Origin: an uncultured Ruminococcus sp.
Lineage (GTDB): Bacteria > Bacillota > Clostridia > Oscillospirales > Ruminococcaceae
DNA: 5,537 bases
Assembly: GCA_947589205.1 (NCBI GenBank)
Contig: CANQCJ010000149.1
Coordinates: 1 to 5,537 of the forward strand
Reading direction: 5' to 3'
The translations under genes and the position numbers were made by a program. The notes below the pieces were generated by a model, which made no database searches, had not been told where the DNA came from, and saw nothing but the letters and a program-made list of their open reading frames with translations. Positions within the stretch are counted from its first letter, which is position 1, and each line of letters starts with the position of its first letter. Positions 1 to 5,537 of this stretch are shown piece after piece.

Positions 1-17
1 AAAAATGTTCTCGATGC

Positions 18-68
18 AAACGCTTAAATTCTTGCTTTTTCACGCTTTTTTGCAGGTTTTAAGCGTTT
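18..68. repeat. Perfect 11-bp inverted repeat upstream of the M4 peptidase gene
   Basis: The arms AAACGCTTAAA (18-28) and TTTAAGCGTTT (58-68) are exact reverse complements, separated by 29 T-rich bases. The right arm ends about 10 bases before the ribosome binding site of the peptidase gene. It could be a leader-RNA hairpin that affects ribosome access, a regulator's operator, or the end of an upstream transcription unit outside the window. No convincing -35/-10 pair was found in bases 1-97, so the promoter is probably further left. Confidence 0.6.
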
Positions 69-77
69 AAAATATGT

Positions 78-85
78 GGAAGGAG
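78..85 (+). promoter_or_regulatory. Ribosome binding site that decides the peptidase start
   Basis: GGAAGGAG lies 12 bases before the ATG at 98. An in-frame ATG at 74 lies upstream of this site and has no ribosome binding site of its own. Starting at 98 also gives a normal signal peptide beginning MKKRMLK, so the ATG at 98 is preferred. Confidence 0.65.
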
Positions 86-97
86 TATGTAAAAAAT

Positions 98-2833
98 ATG
101 AAAAAACGAATGTTAAAGCCGTTCGCGGTGTTGGCGGCAGGCTCAGTCATGCTGATGTCCGGCGCAGTTTCCGCTTCGGCGATGACCGTTTCGCAGGGCA
201 TAAGCGCAGAGCTTTCCGCGGACAGTCAGACGGACAGCGGAGCTGAAATAACCGGCTCTGTCAAAAACAGCAACTACTACGATGTTGACAACATAAGCTG
301 CGAAGCGACAATTACCTCGGGCAGCGCGACACTCTCCGGCGAGACGAAAAAGGACGATTTTTCGATAAAGTCCGGCGAAAGCGGCACGCTGACGTTTTCA
401 CTTTCGCTTGACAACGCCGGCGAAGCTTCGACTGCCGACAGCTCAAAGGCCGACAGCTCAAAAGCCGAAGCCTCAAGCTCCGACAGCGCAGCCAAACCGA
501 CCGACAGCGTTTCAAGCTCGTCCGTAAGCAGTTCGACTGCAAGTACTTCGAGTACTTCAAGCGCCGCGACTTTGACCTCCGGCACGCCCACTGCTAACCC
601 CAACACCGGCGGAACGATGGGCAAGGCCGCTGCAGCGGCGGCAGCTATCGGAACGGCTTCGCTTGCCGTTTACGCAGTTTTCAAGAAGAACAAGAAAATG
701 TTATCTCTCGCGGTTTGCTGCGCGATGGCTTCATCGGTGCTCTGCACCTCTCTGCCGGTCTCCGCGCTCGAAGCGCAGGAGGGTTATCTCAGCATAACCG
801 ACACGCTGGAGCTCGATATCAACGGCGAGACCGTGACGGTCGAGCTGACGGTAGTTTTCCCCGACCAGCCGATACACGACAACAGCGAAGAGGATATTCA
901 GCGTCTCAACAACGGTGAAGCTTCTATCGTAAGATACGACAAGACCGGAAGATTGGCATTTATCGGCGGAAAATACACCGATTACAAGGTCACCGACCCG
1001 GAAAGCGCGATGAGCTCTCTTGCCGCGCTTTACACCTTGCTTGATGCTAAGGACAACGATATCACGATGAACCTCACGAGAGTTGACACTGCCGACAACG
1101 GCGATGTTTTCTACACCTTCGAGCAGAACCAGGGTCTCGCGATAGTTTCCGACGCCTACATAAAGATCGGCACAGACAAGGACGGAAACACCATCTGCCT
1201 GTCAAGCTCTATCGACCCGGAAGCTACCGCTATAGCGGACTTCGACGAAGCGGATGCGGAGGCTTCGCTGGTAACCGCGATAGAGACTGCTAAAAAGTAC
1301 GCGGACGAGAACAACTGCTCATTCATTGCCGATGCAAAACCTGAATATGTGATCCACAACAACAGCTTGGGCGAGCCTCAATACTGCTGGGTATTCTATC
1401 TTAAAATAAACGATACCGTCAATGCACAAAATACCAACGGCACCGACAGCGCGGGATTCCTGAAGGTATTTATAAATGCCGTAACCGGCGAGTTTTATGA
1501 TGCTGTAAATGTTTCCTCTGCAAACTACGGCAACGGCGACCCGGAGGAAAACGACGTTTATTTCAAAAATGAAACTCAGCTTATGGAATTTACCGACTAT
1601 CTCGGAAACAAGGTCGAACTGCCTGTAGCGCAGAACGAAAACGGCTACTATTTTGTAGACAACGAGCGCAAGATCATCTGCATTGACAGCGACAAGACCT
1701 ACACCGATAACGGCAGCGAAATGTTAGATATAGTCCCCTACACCTTCTCATCACCCGAAGAGCTGAGCCCGGTATTTGTCAGCGTTTTTGAAAACATGAG
1801 AAAGATCTATGATATGTACAAATCCGAGGGCATAGATTCCGTAGACGGTCACGGAATACCGCTCGCGATAGGCTTCGGCTTCCCCGGCGAGGGAGAGGAT
1901 CCGATAAACGCCTGCTATATGGCAAACATCGGCGGTTTCGGTTGCTTCCTGTTCAGCGATACCTATATAAGCGTGAGTATTGACGTTGCGGGCCACGAAT
2001 TTACCCACGCGGTAAGACGTTCGCTCAACTGCGCGAGCGCATATCAGAACAACACCGGAGCTATGGAGGAAGGCTATGCCGACATTCTCGGAAATCTTCT
2101 TCAGCTCAAGATAGAACCCGATATCGCAGACTGGTACATCGCCGAGACGTGCGGTCAGCCTATCCGTTCTTTAGCCGATCCTCACGAGTTCTGCCAGCCG
2201 GAATATATCGGAGATATGTTCTATGTAATGAATTCCCGCTTTGTATATTCTACGACCGATGATAACGGCGGAGTTCACACCAACAGCTCAGTCATCGCAC
2301 ACGCCTGCTATGAAATGACGAACACGGCAGGAATAAATGTTGAGGACAACTTCGACATCTGGAAGTACACGCTCAACACGCTCACACCTATCTGCGAATT
2401 TAAGCAGGCTTCCGAAATGGTATACTTTGCAATGGACCGTCTCGGAATGAGCGACAAGAAAGCCGACGTACAGGCGATATTTGAAAAGGGCAGATTGAGC
2501 AACGACACAACATCGTGGGAGGGCTACGAAACGCCCGAAGGCGCGGTCAAGCTCGATTTCGTTCTTGAAAACGCTCCCGCCGATTACGAATGGGCTGTAA
2601 TTTACGCATATGTGACAGAAAGCGGCGTTAAAACTGCTACCATCACCTCCGATGCAAACAATGTAGCTCAGTCGTTCGTTCCCCCGCAGGAGCAGGCGAT
2701 AGTTTTCATAGTAATTGTGCAGGACGGCGAACAGACGCCTATCTCTGTATTTGAACAAGGCTATGCGCCCATTCTTGAGGACACAACGATCACATACGAT
2801 TACAACGACCTTCCTGCTCAGGCAGCCGGTTAA
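98..2833 (+). CDS. Exported M4 (thermolysin-family) zinc metallopeptidase with NPNTG segment and second signal-like stretch
   Basis: Predicted 911-residue secreted or surface zinc endopeptidase. Residues 1-28 are a signal peptide ending SASA. Residues 29-110 form a beta-rich module and about 111-166 a Ser/Thr/Ala linker. NPNTG (167-171), an Ala-rich hydrophobic helix (176-195) and KKNKK (196-200) resemble a sortase sorting signal. A second signal-like stretch (201-223, ending VSA) follows directly, then a short beta segment (230-254). FTP-like (about 297-370) and PepSY-like (about 384-469) propeptide regions precede the catalytic domain (about 482-797). The zinc motif HEFTH is at 633-637, the third ligand is E658 in MEEGYAD, Y649 lies in AYQNN, and H727 lies in DNGGVHTNS. 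These match thermolysin His142/Glu143/His146, Glu166, Tyr157 and His231, so activity is expected. Residues after about 798 are a beta-rich extension of unknown role. The protein is much longer than a typical M4 precursor (about 550). The M4 call is firm; the topology and wall anchoring are inference. Confidence 0.93.
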   Translation: MKKRMLKPFAVLAAGSVMLMSGAVSASAMTVSQGISAELSADSQTDSGAEITGSVKNSNYYDVDNISCEATITSGSATLSGETKKDDFSIKSGESGTLTFSLSLDNAGEASTADSSKADSSKAEASSSDSAAKPTDSVSSSSVSSSTASTSSTSSAATLTSGTPTANPNTGGTMGKAAAAAAAIGTASLAVYAVFKKNKKMLSLAVCCAMASSVLCTSLPVSALEAQEGYLSITDTLELDINGETVTVELTVVFPDQPIHDNSEEDIQRLNNGEASIVRYDKTGRLAFIGGKYTDYKVTDPESAMSSLAALYTLLDAKDNDITMNLTRVDTADNGDVFYTFEQNQGLAIVSDAYIKIGTDKDGNTICLSSSIDPEATAIADFDEADAEASLVTAIETAKKYADENNCSFIADAKPEYVIHNNSLGEPQYCWVFYLKINDTVNAQNTNGTDSAGFLKVFINAVTGEFYDAVNVSSANYGNGDPEENDVYFKNETQLMEFTDYLGNKVELPVAQNENGYYFVDNERKIICIDSDKTYTDNGSEMLDIVPYTFSSPEELSPVFVSVFENMRKIYDMYKSEGIDSVDGHGIPLAIGFGFPGEGEDPINACYMANIGGFGCFLFSDTYISVSIDVAGHEFTHAVRRSLNCASAYQNNTGAMEEGYADILGNLLQLKIEPDIADWYIAETCGQPIRSLADPHEFCQPEYIGDMFYVMNSRFVYSTTDDNGGVHTNSSVIAHACYEMTNTAGINVEDNFDIWKYTLNTLTPICEFKQASEMVYFAMDRLGMSDKKADVQAIFEKGRLSNDTTSWEGYETPEGAVKLDFVLENAPADYEWAVIYAYVTESGVKTATITSDANNVAQSFVPPQEQAIVFIVIVQDGEQTPISVFEQGYAPILEDTTITYDYNDLPAQAAG
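434..463 (+). repeat. Two-copy 15-bp tandem repeat in the Ser-rich linker
   Basis: GCCGACAGCTCAAAG (434-448) is followed directly by a copy differing only in the last base (449-463). Together they encode ADSSK twice. A shorter 9-bp repeat (AGTACTTC plus G or A) follows at 542-559. Such in-frame repeats can expand or contract and change linker length without breaking the frame. Confidence 0.7.
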
Positions 2834-2847
2834 AAGATTTTTTATCG

Positions 2848-2882
2848 GGGCGGTGTCTTAAACGGCATCGCCCTTATTTTAT
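2848..2882 (+). terminator. Intrinsic terminator after the M4 peptidase gene
   Basis: GGGCGGTGTC (2848-2857) pairs with GGCATCGCCC (2864-2873) as a 10-bp stem with two G-U pairs and a TTAAAC loop, followed by TTATTTTATA. It begins 15 bases after the peptidase stop codon and ends just before the next gene's ribosome binding site. Downstream expression therefore needs read-through or a separate promoter. Confidence 0.8.
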
Positions 2883-2899
2883 AATAGGAGCTGAAAAAT

Positions 2900-3754
2900 A
2901 TGGTCTTTGACGAAATAATAAAAAAGCATTTAAAAACCGAGGAAGAAGCCGAAGAATTTTTAAACTATGCCGCGAACAAATTTGTTAAGGAAAATACCGC
3001 GGAGCCGGAGAATGATGAAATTCTTCAAAAGCGTTGGAACGAGATAGTAAGCTTTGCGAATATTTTCGGAGCGGCGGGCGCGGTAAACACGCTCATCTGT
3101 CCCAAACGCCCGGTGGAATTTAACGATCCGAACAGCGTTAAAATAGAAATGTACGATTCCTTTTGCGGTAAAATTATGATACTCTCTATTGCAGACACCA
3201 ATGATTTTGAAACGTTTATAACCAACGCCGTCTATAAGGGCGTAAGACCCGAACACCTTTCCGAGACCGGGGCGGCGTTTATCTCCGGCAAGACGACGCG
3301 CATAATCGCGCTTTCGGCAAAGCCCTACAGCAACGTTCCCGCGGAGGAAATAGGGCTGAGCGAAAAAGAATGGGCGCAAAAGTCGCTGCTGATAAGGCGC
3401 GGTCACGAAGCTACTCACTACTACACCAAACGCCGTTACGGAATAAGCGAAAACAACCTGCACGACGAGCTTATGGCGGACTTTTTCGGCGTTTACGAGG
3501 CCTTCGGATATTTCAAAGCAGAGCTTATGCTGCGCTTTTTCGGACTGATAGAGGGCTCGGGCGGACGGCTGCGGTTTTATATCGGCACATTGAGCGAAAA
3601 CACACAAAACGCCGTCCGCGAGACCGCGTTTGTCTGCGCCGAAAATCTTGAAAAATGGTCGCTTACCGAAAGCTTTTCCGCCATGACGAGAGAGGAGCGC
3701 ACCGAAGCTCTCTGCCGCGCGGGGATAGGCGGTATCTATACAAATAAAATTTAG
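2900..3754 (+). CDS. Putative cytosolic HExxH zinc metalloprotein of unrecognised family
   Basis: A 284-residue protein with no signal peptide or clear membrane segment, so probably cytosolic. The start is supported by AGGAG at 2886-2890, nine bases before ATG. The N-terminal third is acidic and helical (KTEEEAEEF near 12-20). The key region is RRGHEATHYYTKRRYG (about 166-181), with HEATH at 169-173, followed by HDELMADFFG with E190 and D194. HExxH plus a downstream ExxxD spaced 17 residues after the second His is the pattern of gluzincin-type metallopeptidases, so H169 and H173, with E190 as third ligand and E170 as general base, are likely. I do not recognise the exact family and no substrate can be assigned. 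It follows the exported M4 peptidase on the same strand, but a terminator lies between them. It is convergent with the Nif11-like peptide genes. Processing of a peptide inside the cell is possible but speculative. Confidence 0.8.
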   Translation: MVFDEIIKKHLKTEEEAEEFLNYAANKFVKENTAEPENDEILQKRWNEIVSFANIFGAAGAVNTLICPKRPVEFNDPNSVKIEMYDSFCGKIMILSIADTNDFETFITNAVYKGVRPEHLSETGAAFISGKTTRIIALSAKPYSNVPAEEIGLSEKEWAQKSLLIRRGHEATHYYTKRRYGISENNLHDELMADFFGVYEAFGYFKAELMLRFFGLIEGSGGRLRFYIGTLSENTQNAVRETAFVCAENLEKWSLTESFSAMTREERTEALCRAGIGGIYTNKI

Positions 3755-3762
3755 GCATAAAA

Positions 3763-3810
3763 AAAGACCTGCGAACGGTTTTAGGTAAAAACGCAGGTCT
3801 TTATTATTTT
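3763..3810. terminator. Bidirectional intrinsic terminator between convergent units
   Basis: AAAGACCTGCG (3763-3773) and CGCAGGTCTTT (3792-3802) are exact reverse complements around an 18-base loop that can itself pair (TTTT with AAAA). The + strand continues TTTATTATTTT and the - strand continues with a run of seven T. It can therefore end the HExxH gene from the left and the Nif11-like peptide unit from the right. Confidence 0.88.
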
Positions 3811-3879
3811 GCCGCAAGAAGCATTTTTATACACTTGGATAATAATAATTCAAAGGGAGGAGTTTCTTGTGCGGATCTT

Positions 3880-4012
3880 TCAAAAATGCTCCTTACGGGA
3901 TCTTTGGAAAAGCTTATCGAATTTATTCGCTCGGATCAAGCTCCATACCGCTTTGCTTAGCTATTTCGATAAGCTCCTCCGGAGACTTTACCGCCCTCAT
4001 TTTTTCTTTCAT
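3880..4012 (-). pseudogene. Second Nif11-like leader peptide, shortened and probably frameshifted
   Basis: An ATG at 4012 follows GAGGAAGGG with suitable spacing (GAGG seven bases before the start) and opens a 29-codon frame ending TAA at 3923. The product begins MKEKMRAVKSPEELIEIAKQ and ends MELDPSE. It lines up with the start of the 83-residue neighbour: KSPEELIEIAKQSGMEL against RSAEELKSVVSEYGITL. A shift of one base near the stop continues the reading as ANKFDKLFQRSRKEHF before a TGA at 3880-3882, which resembles the next part of such leaders (KASELYSRL in the neighbour). No LSDDEL-type segment or Gly-Gly follows in either frame. It begins 20 bases after the neighbour's stop, so the two were probably co-transcribed. 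A small indel in a duplicated precursor gene is the simplest reading; a functional 29-residue peptide remains possible. Confidence 0.6.
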
Positions 4013-4032
4013 ATCCCTTCCTCTTTTCCTTT

Positions 4033-4284
4033 TCAGCTTCCGCCGTATTTTTCCAAAAATTTTTCAAATGTATCTTCAAGCCTGCCGTATCTTTCCGATA
4101 CCGACGAACAGCCGCCCGCCGCCTGTTCAAGCTCGTCGTCCGACAGCTCCATAGCTTCGCTCAGTCTCGAATAAAGCTCGCTTGCTTTTTCGCTGCTGAG
4201 CGTTATACCGTATTCTGAGACAACGCTTTTCAATTCCTCGGCGGATCTTGCTTCTATCGCCCTTGCAAACATTCCGTTGATCAT
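4033..4284 (-). CDS. Nif11-like double-glycine precursor peptide
   Basis: An 83-residue acidic small protein with a strong GGGAGG (4291-4296) six bases before the ATG. Residues 1-56 resemble Nif11-type RiPP leader peptides: EARSAEELKSVVSEYGITLS (11-30), then MELSDDELEQAAGG (45-58). LSDDELEQAAGG is the classic C-terminal leader signature, normally cut after Gly-Gly by the peptidase domain of a PCAT-type ABC exporter. The predicted 25-residue remainder starts at C59 (CSSVSERYGR) and ends in an amphipathic charged helix (LEDTFEKFLEKYGG). It holds one Cys and few Ser/Thr, unlike typical lanthipeptide cores, so an unmodified or lightly modified peptide, such as a signal, is plausible. No modification enzyme or exporter is visible in the window. 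It lies downstream of an HPK10-type kinase on the same strand, with a 283-bp leader between them. The Nif11-like call is good; the role is inferred. Confidence 0.8.
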   Translation of the reverse strand: MINGMFARAIEARSAEELKSVVSEYGITLSSEKASELYSRLSEAMELSDDELEQAAGGCSSVSERYGRLEDTFEKFLEKYGGS

Positions 4285-4567
4285 ACTATCCCTCCCGAAA
4301 AAATTTTCATTCCGGATATGCGCCGTAAATGGTTCGCCGCCGCTTTAAGAACTTGTTCTCAAAGAAACCCCCTGCGGCGGCGTCCACTTTTATTGCTTAT
4401 CTGAAAAAAGCTTTATTTCATCGGCATTTCTCCTTTACGAAATATTTATCATATCGGCGCGCTGCGGTATTCCGCACCGTTATGAACCTTTTTGTGTACG
4501 CTTTTATGTCTTTATACGATAAAGCAATATGTTTTGTTAGGCTTTGAAAAATTTTTTTGAAAAGGAT
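4285..4567 (-). other. Non-coding leader between the kinase and the peptide gene
   Basis: This 283-bp gap, read on the - strand, holds no credible gene. It does hold a 5-bp hairpin (TGCGG/CCGCA, 4463-4476), an AT-rich TATGAT (4448-4453) that could be a -10 box but has no good -35 at 16-18 bases, and AAAGGAG (4430-4436) followed by a tiny ORF (4413-4427). It also holds a larger GC-rich hairpin (4336-4381) before the peptide's ribosome binding site. The length suggests the peptide has its own, possibly regulated, promoter and a long 5' leader. No clear kinase-gene terminator was seen, so read-through from the kinase is possible. Confidence 0.5.
4336..4381 (-). promoter_or_regulatory. GC-rich leader-RNA hairpin upstream of the Nif11-like peptide
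   Basis: GCCGCCGC and GCGGCGGC form a perfect 8-bp outer stem (4374-4381 with 4336-4343). Inside, TTTGAGAAC pairs with GTTCTTAAA (one G-U pair when read as - strand RNA) to make a second stem. A one-sided 10-base bulge, AGGGGGTTTC, lies on the 5' side. The structure ends about 40 bases before the peptide's GGGAGG. It is not followed by a T run on the - strand, so it is not a simple terminator. The bulge resembles a ribosome binding site. Confidence 0.5.
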
Positions 4568-5537
4568 CTATTTTGCCGAACGAATATTGAGCCTTATGCG
4601 CGTCATAAACGTCTGCATTTCCTCGTTGAACCTGAAGCTTGCGCTGCCGTCGTATTTCTGCGCGGTATGTGCTATGCTCCTGAGTCCGTAGCTTTTGCCG
4701 GTGCGCGAGCTTGTGAACGCTTCGGCGGGCGAAAAGCCGTCGGAGGTCTGATAGCGGCGGTCGATGCTCACTTCATTGCAGGAATTTGATATCTCTATAG
4801 CAAGCGACCCCTGCACCGTGCCTATCTGCACGTCTATACGCCGTTTTCCGGGAAAATTCTTGCAGGCTAAAAGCGCGTTTTCCATAGCGTTTCCGACCAT
4901 AACGGTAAGGTCGGCGGGTTCGATGTCTATATCCCCGCATTCGGCGTGAACGGTGCAGCTTATATCGGCCTCTCTTGCAAGAGCTATGTAATATTGCAGC
5001 AGACCGTTTATTATCAGATTCCTGCAATACACCTCGTTTTCTCTGCTGACGGTAGTATCTATAAGACTTGAAAGATACCGCTCCATCTCATCGAGCTGAC
5101 GCCTTTCGAGCATATCGGAAAGGGTGTTGTAATGGTGACGCATATCGTGGCGCATACGTCTCGTGTTTTCCATTTCTCTGACGATCTTTTCATATTGCAG
5201 CCGCTGTATCTCTATCGACTGCCGTTCGTCGCTGTCGCGCTTGCGGCGAACGGATTCGTTGAATATCAGCCAGAAAATGAATATCTGATTTATCGTCATA
5301 ACGAACATGAACGGAAAAAATCCCGCCGAGCCGATTGCCATTCCGTAGGAGGTGTCATAATAGATTATGACCGTAAAATAAACGACCATAGATACGGTAC
5401 ATATCGCAAATTCACGCTTGATATTTTTCGGCTCGCTTATGCAGATATATTCCTTCAGCGGGTTTATAACGAACAGTATCGTTACCGGCACGAGTACCGC
5501 GTTATACAGCGCGTAGATAACGACAAAGCCCTCGGTG
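4568..5537 (-). CDS. AgrC/ComD/FsrC-like (HPK10, GHKL) sensor histidine kinase, 5' end cut by the window
   Basis: The frame is open to the right edge, so the true start lies beyond 5537; 322 codons plus a TAG stop are visible. A GTG at 5491 could be read as a start, but the upstream codons continue a hydrophobic segment (FVVIYALYNAVLVPV), so it is probably internal. Three membrane helices are visible (about visible residues 2-24, 42-60 and 72-92), fitting the polytopic sensor domain of peptide-pheromone kinases. A charged helix (SIEIQRLQYEKIVREMENT) follows, then the phosphoacceptor box RRMRHDMRHHYNTL with the His codon at 5147-5149. The ATP-binding domain has NAMENALLAC (conserved Asn codon at 4877-4879) and the G-box GKSYGLRSIA. 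These are the HPK10/HATPase_c_5 signatures of AgrC, ComD, FsrC and VirS, kinases that usually sense a peptide and phosphorylate a LytTR-type response regulator. A partner regulator is not in the window and would be expected to the right. The downstream GG-leader peptide is a candidate ligand (inference). Confidence 0.9.
   Translation of the reverse strand, partial: TEGFVVIYALYNAVLVPVTILFVINPLKEYICISEPKNIKREFAICTVSMVVYFTVIIYYDTSYGMAIGSAGFFPFMFVMTINQIFIFWLIFNESVRRKRDSDERQSIEIQRLQYEKIVREMENTRRMRHDMRHHYNTLSDMLERRQLDEMERYLSSLIDTTVSRENEVYCRNLIINGLLQYYIALAREADISCTVHAECGDIDIEPADLTVMVGNAMENALLACKNFPGKRRIDVQIGTVQGSLAIEISNSCNEVSIDRRYQTSDGFSPAEAFTSSRTGKSYGLRSIAHTAQKYDGSASFRFNEEMQTFMTRIRLNIRSAK

Noticed and set aside
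74..97. ATG at 74 as start of the M4 peptidase
   Set aside because: It lies before the only ribosome binding site (78-85) and adds MWKEYVKN ahead of an otherwise normal signal peptide; ATG at 98 fits better.
277..624. 115-codon - strand frame opposite the Ser-rich linker
   Set aside because: Its low-complexity Leu/Glu/Ser/Val product is the mirror of the repetitive linker codons.
2288..2758. 156-codon - strand frame within the M4 gene
   Set aside because: It is the antisense shadow of the conserved catalytic C-terminal domain, and its Arg/Val/Tyr-rich product shows no motif.
2880..2885. Perfect TATAAT before the HExxH gene
   Set aside because: It is part of the T-rich tail of the terminator, touches the ribosome binding site, and has no -35; transcription would start after the binding site.
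2960..3817. 285-codon open frame on the - strand opposite the HExxH gene
   Set aside because: It is antisense to a gene with a good ribosome binding site and zinc motifs, crosses the bidirectional terminator, and its product shows no recognisable motif.
4470..4490. AAGGTTCAT as an AgrA/FsrA-type LytTR half-site
   Set aside because: It is one mismatch from the half-site pattern, but no second half-site lies at the expected 12-13 base spacing, so it is not supported.
4329..4547. 72-codon + strand frame in the peptide leader
   Set aside because: No ribosome binding site, basic/aromatic composition typical of chance frames, and it crosses the hairpin.
5489..5491. GTG at 5491 as the real start of the histidine kinase
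   Set aside because: The frame continues upstream to the window edge as a membrane helix, no ribosome binding site precedes it, and HPK10 kinases usually have more membrane helices than this would leave.

Overview
The window (roughly 50% G+C) looks like a piece of chromosome from a Gram-positive gut-type Clostridia, most likely of the Ruminococcus/Oscillospiraceae kind. The signs are strong AGGAG-type ribosome binding sites, intrinsic hairpin-plus-T terminators, an NPxTG sortase-like motif with a Lys-rich tail, an AgrC/ComD-type (HPK10, GHKL) sensor kinase, and Nif11-like double-glycine leader peptides. The taxon is an inference from style, not from a marker gene.

Left half, + strand. After a short leader carrying a perfect 11-bp inverted repeat comes a large exported thermolysin-family (M4) zinc metallopeptidase (98-2833). 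It has an unusual N-terminus: a signal peptide, a small beta-rich module, a Ser-rich linker, an internal NPNTG sorting-signal-like segment and then a second signal-peptide-like hydrophobic stretch, all ahead of the normal FTP/PepSY propeptide and catalytic domains. An intrinsic terminator separates it from a second + strand gene (2900-3754). That gene encodes a leaderless, probably cytosolic protein with an HEATH zinc motif and a downstream ELMAD motif; I do not recognise its exact family. A symmetric hairpin (3763-3802) acts as a terminator for both strands.

Right half, - strand. Reading from the right edge there is a 5'-truncated AgrC/ComD/FsrC-like histidine kinase (5537 to 4568), a 283-bp non-coding leader with a structured GC-rich hairpin and a minimal ORF behind a strong ribosome binding site, an 83-residue Nif11-like double-glycine peptide (4284-4033), and a second shortened Nif11-like paralogue (from 4012) that appears frame-broken. 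This strand ends at the shared bidirectional terminator.

How it may work together (inference): the kinase and the GG-leader peptide resemble the comC/comD arrangement, in which a peptide cut after Gly-Gly and exported is sensed by an HPK10 kinase. The nearby M4 protease recalls fsrC/gelE in Enterococcus faecalis, where such a kinase controls a thermolysin-like protease. No response regulator, peptidase-transporter or modification enzyme lies inside the window, so the link is untested. No tRNA, rRNA, CRISPR array or insertion sequence was seen.
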